Shown here piece after piece: positions 18,595-25,281 of a DNA stretch of 64,000 nucleotides; position 1 is the first letter of the stretch, and each line of letters begins with the position of its first letter. The stretch comes from Pseudoduganella albidiflava. Lineage in GTDB: Bacteria > Pseudomonadota > Gammaproteobacteria > Burkholderiales > Burkholderiaceae_D. Made by a program: the position numbers and the translations under genes. Below the pieces are notes generated by a model. The model made no database searches, was not told the DNA's origin, and saw nothing but the letters and a program-made list of their open reading frames with translations. The stretch lies in assembly GCF_004322755.1 (NCBI RefSeq), contig NZ_CP036401.1, positions 2,232,001-2,296,000 of the forward strand, given 5' to 3'.

Positions 18595-19629
18595 TTACTT
18601 GCCGCCGTAGATCTTGTCGAACTCGCCGCCATCGTCGAAGTGGCGCTTCTGGGCCGCGCGCCAGCCACCGAACACGTCATCGACCGTGAACAGCTTGATG
18701 GGCTTGAACTGCGCCGCGTACTTCTTGGCGACCGCCGCCGAACGGGGGCGCAGGTAATGCTTGGCGATGATTTCCTGGCCCGCTTCCGAGTACAGGAAGT
18801 TCAGGTAGGCGGTGGCTTCCTTGCGGATGCCGCGCTTGTCGACCACCTTGTCCACCACGGCGACAGGCGATTCGGCCAGGATCGACACGGAGGGATAGAC
18901 GATGTCGAAGTTGCTGCCCATTTCGGCGCGCACCAGGCTGACTTCGTTCTCGAACGTCACCAGCACGTCGCCGATCTGGCGCTGCGTGAACGTTGTGGTG
19001 GCCGCGCGGCCGCCGCCGTCCAGCACCGGCACGTTGCGGAAGATCTTCGTCACCAGTTCGCGGGCCTGCGCGTCGTTGCCGCCGTTCTGCAGCACCGAGC
19101 CCCAGGCGGCCAGGTACGTATAGCGGCCGTTGCCGGCGGTCTTCGGGTTCGGGATCACCACCTGCACGCCCGGCTTGGCCAGGTCGGCCCAGTCCTTGAT
19201 GCCTTTTGGATTGCCCTTGCGCACCAGGTACACCATCGTCGAATACATCGGCGCGGCATTGTTCGGGAACCGTTTTGCCCAGTCCTTCGCCACCAGGCCG
19301 CGGTCGGACAGCATGTCGATGTCGTTGGCCTGGTTCATCGTGACGACCGACGCTTCCAGGCCGTCGGCCACCGAGCGCGCCTGCTTCGAGGAGCCGCCAT
19401 GCGACTGCTTGACTTCGATGCTCTTGCCCGACTGTTTCTGGTACTGGGCTTCGAAGACGGGGTTGATTTCCTTGTACAGCTCGCGCGCCACGTCGTACGA
19501 CACGTTCAGCAGCGTGACGTCGGCCGCATGGGCTGGGGCGATGGCCATGGCGGAGGCCGCGACGCCGGCCAGCAGGAGCCTGCGGGCCGGGCTGCATACT
19601 GCGCTAAATGCGATTTTTTTATTTGGCAT
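18595..19629 (-). CDS. sbp: Sulfate ABC transporter substrate-binding protein
   Basis: This 344-residue periplasmic protein delivers sulfate or thiosulfate to a CysTWA-type ABC importer. The signal peptide ends near AIAPAHAAD. The mature part begins with VTLLNVSYDVARELYKEINP, the family hallmark, and contains QSHGGSSKQARSVADGL, whose Ser and Gly residues bind sulfate, and NPKTAGNGRYTYLAAWG. The Met at 19629 is used because the signal peptide follows; an upstream in-frame Met would spoil it. The permease and ATPase genes are not adjacent, so this is an orphan binding protein in the window. Confidence 0.94.
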   Translation of the reverse strand: MPNKKIAFSAVCSPARRLLLAGVAASAMAIAPAHAADVTLLNVSYDVARELYKEINPVFEAQYQKQSGKSIEVKQSHGGSSKQARSVADGLEASVVTMNQANDIDMLSDRGLVAKDWAKRFPNNAAPMYSTMVYLVRKGNPKGIKDWADLAKPGVQVVIPNPKTAGNGRYTYLAAWGSVLQNGGNDAQARELVTKIFRNVPVLDGGGRAATTTFTQRQIGDVLVTFENEVSLVRAEMGSNFDIVYPSVSILAESPVAVVDKVVDKRGIRKEATAYLNFLYSEAGQEIIAKHYLRPRSAAVAKKYAAQFKPIKLFTVDDVFGGWRAAQKRHFDDGGEFDKIYGGK

Positions 19630-19830
19630 GGTGTGCTCGTGTAGAAAACAGATAAGCAATGGTCGTCAAATCCCGTTCGGAAAGATACTATATTTTTGTA
19701 ATTTGCTTAGATGGGATGGCTGCGTGGGATGGCTGCGCACGGTGCCGGCGGCTTCCGGCTGACTGGTGTATAGTCCGCCTAATCAGCTGACCAACAAGTG
19801 ACCCGCATTGCGCTGTCTGCACAAGTTTCC

Positions 19831-20352
19831 ATGAGTTTCGAGATCCGTCCCGCCACACCTCCCGATGCCGTTGCCGCCTGCCAGGTCCTGCGCCGCTCGA
19901 TCGCCGAGTGCTGCGTGCTCGACCATCGCGACGACCCGGACATCCTCGCGGCGTGGCTGGGCAACAAGCATCCGGGCACGGTCGCTTCCTGGTTCGAGTC
20001 GCCGACCAATTATTCGCTGGTGGCGGTACAGGATGGCGGCATCGTCGGCGTCTCGCTGCTGACCGGTGCCGGCAAGCTGGCGCTGTGCTACCTGCTGCCG
20101 GAAGCGCAGCGCCAGGGCGCCGGCAGCGCGCTGCTGCGGCGGATGGAAGAGCGCGCGCTGGCCCTGGGCATGAAGGCCCTGTACCTGCATAGCACCGCCA
20201 CCGCCGAAGGCTTTTTTGCGGCGGCTGGCTACCGGCGCGATGGAAACGTGCGTTCGCCCTACGGCGTGGAAACGATCCTGTTCTGGAAACCGCTGGTGCA
20301 GGGCGCCCAGCCCGATGCGCGCAAGCGTTTTTGCAACTGCAACTCGGCCTGA
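19831..20352 (+). CDS. GNAT-family N-acetyltransferase
   Basis: This 173-residue acetyltransferase has the layout FEIRPATPPDAVAACQVLRR at the N-terminus, a central LALCYLLPEAQRQGAGSALL (acetyl-CoA loop QRQGAG, about residue 95) and LYLHSTATAEGFFAAAGYRR near residue 125, the usual motif B with a Tyr proton donor candidate. The ATG at 19831 is preferred; a GTG at 19798 would add 11 residues outside the fold. The substrate is unknown. It is divergent from sbp and convergent with the PP2C-like gene, only 6 nt from its end. Confidence 0.87.
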   Translation: MSFEIRPATPPDAVAACQVLRRSIAECCVLDHRDDPDILAAWLGNKHPGTVASWFESPTNYSLVAVQDGGIVGVSLLTGAGKLALCYLLPEAQRQGAGSALLRRMEERALALGMKALYLHSTATAEGFFAAAGYRRDGNVRSPYGVETILFWKPLVQGAQPDARKRFCNCNSA

Positions 20353-20358
20353 CGGATT

Positions 20359-21234
20359 CTAGGGCCGGGCCGGCCGCCACAGCACCGCCGACGCATCGTC
20401 GGCGCGCTTGACCGCCATGACAGCCTTCATTTCTTCCTCGTGGCTGCGCAGCACCCGCAGCCCCGCCTCCACGCCTTGTTCCATGCACAGATCCAGCAGC
20501 GACGCCGGGGTATGGACCCCGTACGGGTCGACCAGCCGGTAGTAACCATCCGTCATGCCGAGCAGCGTGGCGCCTGCCGGCATCGGCAGCACGCGGCGCC
20601 GCGCGGCGAACGCGCCATCCGGCCGCAGACACAGGATGGCTGGATTCGCGCAACTGTTCTGGTATTCGCGCCGCGCGCGCAGCATCGGCAGCAGGCGGGC
20701 GTGGCGGACCGCCGGGTCGTCGATGCCGGCCGCGCGCAGCCGGGCGATTTCCGCCTGCAGCACGGCTTCCTGGGGATTGGTGTACGGGTCGAGATCGGCG
20801 ACGCCGCCGTCCGGCAGGCGCATCAGCGTTATGCAGTCGCCCAGGCAGTAGAGGTGGAGCATGCCATCGGACGTCGCGCGGATCCACGTCAGCGCGGCGA
20901 TCGGCCAGGCATGGACCGGAATGGCCGCGCCACCGGCCCGGGCCAGGAATTCGGCATGTACCGTGTCGATGGCCCGGTGCACGGCGGCGTGCTGGTCGAG
21001 GCCGTCGCGGATCGCCGGTTCGAGGGCGGCGGTGAAACGGTGCACGAACCACGCGACGTCGCCGCCGTCATCGAGATAATTTCGCTCTGCAACGGAGGTC
21101 GCGCCGTCCAGCACGACAAGGTCGGTGAGCCCGGGGGCCTGGAAGACGGCGACGTGGTCTTCGTTGTGCCCGGCGGTGGCGCCGCTGGAGATCCAGTCGA
21201 TGCGGGCCTGGGCGGTGTGGTAGTTGGCGTTCAT
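20359..21234 (-). CDS. PP2C-like protein phosphatase
   Basis: This 291-residue protein resembles metal-dependent Ser/Thr phosphatases (PPM/PP2C). Conserved parts are TAGHNEDHVAVF (motif 1 Asp, about residue 26), LVVLDGATSVAE (corresponding to the DGxxG region, about residue 41), LYCLGDCITL (about residue 128), GMTDGYYRLV (about residue 227) and RADDASAVLW (final metal-site Asp, about residue 280). No signal peptide or membrane segment is seen, so it acts in the cytoplasm. No kinase is adjacent, so its partner is unknown. The second motif is DGAT rather than DGMG, so catalytic activity is likely but not certain. Confidence 0.8.
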   Translation of the reverse strand: MNANYHTAQARIDWISSGATAGHNEDHVAVFQAPGLTDLVVLDGATSVAERNYLDDGGDVAWFVHRFTAALEPAIRDGLDQHAAVHRAIDTVHAEFLARAGGAAIPVHAWPIAALTWIRATSDGMLHLYCLGDCITLMRLPDGGVADLDPYTNPQEAVLQAEIARLRAAGIDDPAVRHARLLPMLRARREYQNSCANPAILCLRPDGAFAARRRVLPMPAGATLLGMTDGYYRLVDPYGVHTPASLLDLCMEQGVEAGLRVLRSHEEEMKAVMAVKRADDASAVLWRPARP

Positions 21235-21287
21235 GGCGCCCGATTATAGCGGGCGCCGGACTCGGCAGTTAAGTGTGCCGCCGTAAA

Positions 21288-21977
21288 TCAGGGATGCAGC
21301 GCGCCGCTCCCGAACGCTTTCAGTTCTCCCGCGGCGAACGCGACCCAGCCGTCGCGCGTGTCGACCGGCTGGGTGGCGATCATCGCGCGGCCATCGTCCA
21401 GGCGGTAGTGCAGGTGCGTGGAGCAGTGCGCGAACAGCGTTTCGCCATTCGACAGGATGAAATTGAAGGTGCCGTGCGCGGCGATCTCGGCGGCCACCTC
21501 GGCCAGCGCGTCGCGCAGCACGGAGGTGGCTGGTTCGCCGTGCGGGAAGCGGGCAGCCAGGCGCGACAGCAGCAGGCAGAATGCCGCCTCGCTGTCGGTG
21601 TCGCCCTGCGGCACGAAGCGCCCCGGCGCCGGCGCGAATTCCTTCAGGTCGCCATTGTGCGCGAAGCACCAGGTGCGGCCCCACAGCTGGCGGGCGAACG
21701 GGTGCACGTTTTCGATGGCGATGCGGCCCTGCGTGGCCTTGCGGATATGCGCGAGGATGTTGCGGGCGCGCAGCGCGCCGCGGCGGACACGCACCGCCAG
21801 CGGCGAATCGATCGCGGCACGGTGGTCCGTGTACAGCCGGCAACGCTTGCCGCTATGGAAGGCGATGCCCCAGCCATCCTTGTGCTCGTCGGTGCGGCCA
21901 CCCCGTTCGGCGAACACGTCGAAGAATGGCCCGAGTCCGGCGGGTACGCTGCTGTTCAATCCGAGGAGCTGGCACAT
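21288..21977 (-). CDS. Class II glutamine amidotransferase (YafJ-like)
   Basis: This 229-residue stand-alone glutaminase-type protein has an N-terminal-nucleophile fold. Cys2 in MCQLLGLNS becomes the catalytic residue after Met removal, which fixes the start at 21977 although the frame is open further upstream. Other family residues are HKDGWGIAFH (about residue 33), NILAHIRKATQG (about residue 75), WCFAHNGDL (about residue 104) and GDTDSEAAF (about residue 126). Members of this group are often annotated YafJ/DUF2293-like; the ammonia acceptor is unknown. The 330 nt upstream are shared with the divergent EAL-like gene. Confidence 0.88.
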   Translation of the reverse strand: MCQLLGLNSSVPAGLGPFFDVFAERGGRTDEHKDGWGIAFHSGKRCRLYTDHRAAIDSPLAVRVRRGALRARNILAHIRKATQGRIAIENVHPFARQLWGRTWCFAHNGDLKEFAPAPGRFVPQGDTDSEAAFCLLLSRLAARFPHGEPATSVLRDALAEVAAEIAAHGTFNFILSNGETLFAHCSTHLHYRLDDGRAMIATQPVDTRDGWVAFAAGELKAFGSGALHP

Positions 21978-22307
21978 GGTGGCGTCGAAAATCGTTGAAG
22001 TTGAGTCCAAGATACCCGTGCACGCCCTGGCCAGGAACGAATCTTTTTCAATATGCTTATGTGCCGGCGCGATGCTTTCGAGCAAAACGATGCCGTCCGC
22101 TGCCCTGCAGGGCCGTGAATCGCCCCGGTGCCGGAGCATCGAACCCGCCGGTTCCATATGTATTGATCCATATGTATTGATCTCTTCTGTCGTGCCGATG
22201 CGGCGGCGATATGCATGGGACGAATATCCATCGGCAAAACGATTCGTTCTGAAATTGCCCGCCGCGCCTTAGCCTTGTCGCACCGCATCTGCTTCAGAAA
22301 GGCTGCA
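21978..22307. promoter_or_regulatory. Divergent intergenic region with a 14-bp tandem duplication
   Basis: This 330-nt region lies between the class II amidotransferase and the EAL-like gene. It is visibly less GC-rich than its surroundings and probably holds both promoters, although I cannot point to confident -35/-10 boxes. The word CCATATGTATTGAT occurs twice in direct tandem at 22154-22167 and 22168-22181. No gene was found. Confidence 0.5.
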
Positions 22308-23135
22308 ATGAGTTTCCCCATCCTGCAACAGTACCTGGCCCGGCTGGCCGATCCCGCCGAAGCCAGGTCGCCGTCATCGCTGTGGCTCGACGCCGCCGGC
22401 CGCGCCCATGGCCGCTTCTTCAATTGCACGATGACGAGCGTGTTCCACCCGATCCGCGAACTCGACAGCGGCAGCGCCGTTGCCTGCGAGGGGCTGGCGC
22501 GCGGGCTGTCGGCCGAGGATGAGGGATTGTCGCTGTGGCGCCTGCTGGAAAACGCGGCCAGCGACGACGAGTCGGTGGAACTCGACCGCCTGTGCCGCAT
22601 GCTCCACGCGATCAATTTCTTCCGCCAGCCCGATTGCGAACGGCTGGACCTGCACCTGAACGTCCATGGCCGGCTGCTGTCCGCCGTCAGCAGCAACCAT
22701 GGCCATGCGTTCCGGCGCATCCTCGACGCGCTCGAACTGCCGGTGGCGCGCATCGTGCTGCAACTGCCGCCGACCACGCCGCAGCAGAACTGGCTGCTGG
22801 GTTACGTGGCCGACAATTACCGGCGCAACGGTTTCCGGTTCGCCGTGCATGCCGGCAGCGTGCAGGAAGGGCTGGCGCTGCTCGAGCGCGTGCGGCCGGA
22901 CGTGATCCGCTGCGATGCGCGTACCGCGCGCGACTGGGAAGGCCTGGCGCGCCTGCTGTCGGCCGCGGCCGGGCGGGGTACCAGGATCGTGTTCCACCAT
23001 GCCGAGGGTGCCGCGGCGCTGGGGGCCCTGCACGCCATCGCGGAACTGGCCGGCGTGCAGCCGCTGGCGCAGGGCCATGCGCTGGACCTGCCGCGCGCCG
23101 CGCTGCCGGCCCGGCTGGAGCAGGTGGCCGCCTGA
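22308..23135 (+). CDS. Degenerate EAL-domain protein
   Basis: This 275-residue protein has an overall EAL fold but lacks the phosphodiesterase active site. The region equivalent to the EAL motif reads ACEGLARG (about residue 60), so the key Glu is kept but the motif is changed. The ELTES-type segment is replaced by IVLQLPPT (about residue 148), and the DDFGTG loop by FAVHAGSV (about residue 180). LHLNVHGRLL and RPDVIRCDA still match the secondary-structure elements. It is likely a non-catalytic c-di-GMP receptor or a protein scaffold in the cytoplasm. The ATG at 22308 follows AGAAAGG at suitable spacing. Confidence 0.75.
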   Translation: MSFPILQQYLARLADPAEARSPSSLWLDAAGRAHGRFFNCTMTSVFHPIRELDSGSAVACEGLARGLSAEDEGLSLWRLLENAASDDESVELDRLCRMLHAINFFRQPDCERLDLHLNVHGRLLSAVSSNHGHAFRRILDALELPVARIVLQLPPTTPQQNWLLGYVADNYRRNGFRFAVHAGSVQEGLALLERVRPDVIRCDARTARDWEGLARLLSAAAGRGTRIVFHHAEGAAALGALHAIAELAGVQPLAQGHALDLPRAALPARLEQVAA

Positions 23136-23306
23136 AAGCGGGCGGACCACACAGGGCATCGACAAGCCGGCATTGCTTAGGCCGGCCTTAAATGTTGAGC
23201 CATGAATGATACATTTTACGCCACACAGTTAAAGAGCTTTCTCAAGTTCCCGCGCCATCGGCTATAGTGACGCTCGCATCCGTTTCACCGCACCAATGGG
23301 ATAGCT

Positions 23307-23936
23307 ATGGCAACGCGCAGAGATTTTCTACACAAGACACTGGGGGCAGCCGCCGCCAGCTTCATCGGGGCACCGCTGGTCGGCCTGGCGCCGGCGCGCG
23401 CGCAGGCGCTGGAGCCGCCGCCCGATATTTTCGACGCCCAGGCGCTGGACCTGGAATTCTGGCTCAAGCCCCGTACGCTGACCGTGACCCGGCCGCAGAG
23501 CGGCGAAAAGGCCTCGGTCCTGTACTGGAAGGACGGCGAACTGATCGACTCCGGCTACCAGCAGCTATGCCACCTGCTGCGCGACGTCAACGGCAAGTCG
23601 ACCGCGCCGATGGATCCGAAGCTGCTGGAAACGCTGTGGGGCGCACAGGCCTTCGTGGCGCGCTACGGCATCAACAGCCCGATCGAGATCCTGTCCGGCT
23701 ACCGCACGCCCGCGTCGAACCAGCGGCTGCGCGAGCAGGGCATCCCGGCCGCGCGCCAGTCGCTGCACCTGGAGGGGAAGGCCGCCGACATCCGCATCGC
23801 CAACCTGAACGAGGAAGTCGTCGGTGGACTCATCAAGAGCTTCCGGCAGGGCGGCGTCGGGTTCTACTTCCGTGGTGGGCCGCGCGGCGGGTGGATCCAT
23901 GCCGACACCGGCCTGAAACGCACATGGAAGGGGTGA
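23307..23936 (+). CDS. YcbK/MepK-like murein peptidase (DUF882, M15 fold)
   Basis: This 209-residue exported protein has a twin-arginine-like leader (ATRRDFLHKTLGAAAASFIG). The C-terminal domain is an M15-type zinc peptidase: IEILSGYRTPASNQRLRE (about residue 128), SLHLEGKAADIR with the first zinc ligands His and Asp (about residue 152), and GWIHADTG with the third His (about residue 195). E. coli YcbK (MepK) cleaves 3-3 cross-links in peptidoglycan; the same role is likely here. No L,D-transpeptidase gene is adjacent. The stop codon lies inside a large hairpin. Confidence 0.88.
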   Translation: MATRRDFLHKTLGAAAASFIGAPLVGLAPARAQALEPPPDIFDAQALDLEFWLKPRTLTVTRPQSGEKASVLYWKDGELIDSGYQQLCHLLRDVNGKSTAPMDPKLLETLWGAQAFVARYGINSPIEILSGYRTPASNQRLREQGIPAARQSLHLEGKAADIRIANLNEEVVGGLIKSFRQGGVGFYFRGGPRGGWIHADTGLKRTWKG

Positions 23937-23976
23937 CCCAGGGAATTCGCGGAGCCCTGCTCCGCGCCTGGGTCAC
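23933..23976 (+). terminator. Hairpin over the stop codon of the YcbK-like gene
   Basis: GTGACCCAGG at 23933-23942 pairs perfectly with CCTGGGTCAC at 23967-23976, with a smaller nested stem CGGAG/CTCCG. A second 9-bp stem (GGCCTGGCC/GGCCAGGCC, 23977-24000) follows directly. It is probably a transcription barrier or part of the nearby repeat cluster. Confidence 0.45.
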
Positions 23977-24085
23977 GGCCTGGCCTTGCAGGGCCAGGCC
24001 TGGGGCAGCGTACCGTTGAACGAACCGAAGTCAGTCGAACGGCCTTGCCTTGCAAGGCTCGGCCTGGGCCAGCGTAGTCATTCCC

Positions 24086-24195
24086 TGATGCCGCTTGGAC
24101 AAGCCCAACCCAAGTGCAAATTCCGGGGTCAGACCCGGCGGGTCTGACCCCAGCCCTTCGCCGTTGGGGGGAGAGCATGCGCTTTCAATGTGTCG
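24086..24195 (-). repeat. Palindromic dispersed repeat, copy D (arms only)
   Basis: This short copy has the right arm (24086-24132) and left arm (24143-24195) in the opposite orientation to copy A, joined by only about 10 nt. The junction GGGGTCAGACCC-ggc-GGGTCTGACCCC at 24125-24151 is a perfect 12-bp stem. It lies in a 357-nt gap between the YcbK-like gene and DUF3460 that holds no gene and is dense in hairpins. Confidence 0.85.
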
Positions 24196-24293
24196 ATACG
24201 CCGCTCCGGCAGACCCTGGACGCAGGCGCCCCCCTGAACATCAAACGTCGAGCAGCCCAACCCCGGGGCGAGGCCGGCCACAACAACCCTGCA

Positions 24294-24479
24294 TCACCCG
24301 TAATAATACGGCTTGGTCTCCACCGAATCCCGCCGCTGCCGGTCCAGCGCATCGAGGTCCTGCCGGTGGTCCCACCAGATCTTCCAGCCGCGGCGCTGGT
24401 CCGCTTCCACATTGGGGTGCTCTTCCTTGTACCGATTCAGGAACTGCTCGAATTCCGATACATAGCGCGTATATTTCAT
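24294..24479 (-). CDS. DUF3460 family small protein
   Basis: This 61-residue protein matches the short DUF3460 family found in Burkholderiales: KYTRYVSEFEQFLNRYKEEH at the N-terminus, GWKIWWDHRQDLDALDRQR in the middle and VETKPYYYG at the C-terminus. The function is unknown. It is charged, without a membrane segment, so cytoplasmic. A purine-rich AGGAGAAAT precedes the ATG. It is divergent from the following small membrane protein gene. Confidence 0.88.
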   Translation of the reverse strand: MKYTRYVSEFEQFLNRYKEEHPNVEADQRRGWKIWWDHRQDLDALDRQRRDSVETKPYYYG

Positions 24480-24572
24480 GATTTCTCCTTTCTTCGGTTA
24501 CACTGCCGGGCCGCATCGAGGACCGGTCGCGGTACGTTGAACACGCAGCGCGAACACGAACACGAAAGACCC

Positions 24573-24977
24573 ATGCAGCACGAAAAAGACGATGGGGCGC
24601 AACCACGGTTCCGCCCCGTGCCGTGGACGGCACTGGAAACCCCCGCCGATGCCGAACTGTGGATCGCCGAGCATGACCTGGCGTTGCAGGAGCATGTCGG
24701 CAAGAACGAGACCGGCTATGGGGTGTGCTTCACGCTGGCCGCCGGAGGCGACATCTTCATGCAGACCTCGGATGACGCCGTCGTTCTCGATATTACGCCG
24801 GACGCCGAGTGGGTGGCGCCACTGATCGCCGCGGTCGCCCAGGCGGAGCCGCCGAAAGGGTCGATGTGGATCCTGCCCGCGGACAAGCTGGTGCAGCTGA
24901 TCCTCGGCCTGTCTACGCTGGTGGCCAGCACCACGCTGGTGGTCGGCCACAACTTCGGGCGCCGCCGCCACTACTGA
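24573..24977 (+). CDS. Hypothetical protein with a C-terminal membrane segment
   Basis: This 134-residue protein is not recognised. The N-terminal 95 residues are acidic and globular (QPRFRPVPWTALETPADAEL and onward). The C-terminus has one hydrophobic stretch (LVQLILGLSTLVASTTLVVG, residues ~107-126) followed by a basic HNFGRRRHY, which suggests a tail-anchored inner-membrane protein facing the cytoplasm. The start at 24573 is the first Met of the compositionally coherent part. Confidence 0.6.
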   Translation: MQHEKDDGAQPRFRPVPWTALETPADAELWIAEHDLALQEHVGKNETGYGVCFTLAAGGDIFMQTSDDAVVLDITPDAEWVAPLIAAVAQAEPPKGSMWILPADKLVQLILGLSTLVASTTLVVGHNFGRRRHY

Positions 24978-25281
24978 AGGGACGGGTACCGCCGCCTCGT
25001 CCGGCAGCGCCATCCCGCACCGCAATCCGGCACCGCAATGCCGTCGCGTGGCACCCGCGCCGCGCGGTCGATGCACCGTCGCTGCACTGTCACAGCACCA
25101 TCGTCGCACGGTCGCCGCGCATCGCCGCACCGTCACTGAACCATCGCCGCACCATCAGCGCGCTCCAGCCGGCGCAGGTGCGCCCGCGTGCGGCGTGCGC
25201 TCGACTTGGCGAAGCGTGCATGCTAGGCTGATCCGGCATTCTCGACAGCCGTCAGTCAGTTTACGAGGGTTTCATCACGAT
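24978..25281. other. Low-complexity intergenic region
   Basis: This 304-nt gap lies before the PAS-GGDEF-EAL gene. From about 25010 to 25180 it consists of degenerate repeats of the words GCACCGTC, GCACCATC and CGCCGCACC. No gene, hairpin terminator or clear promoter was recognised. Confidence 0.5.
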
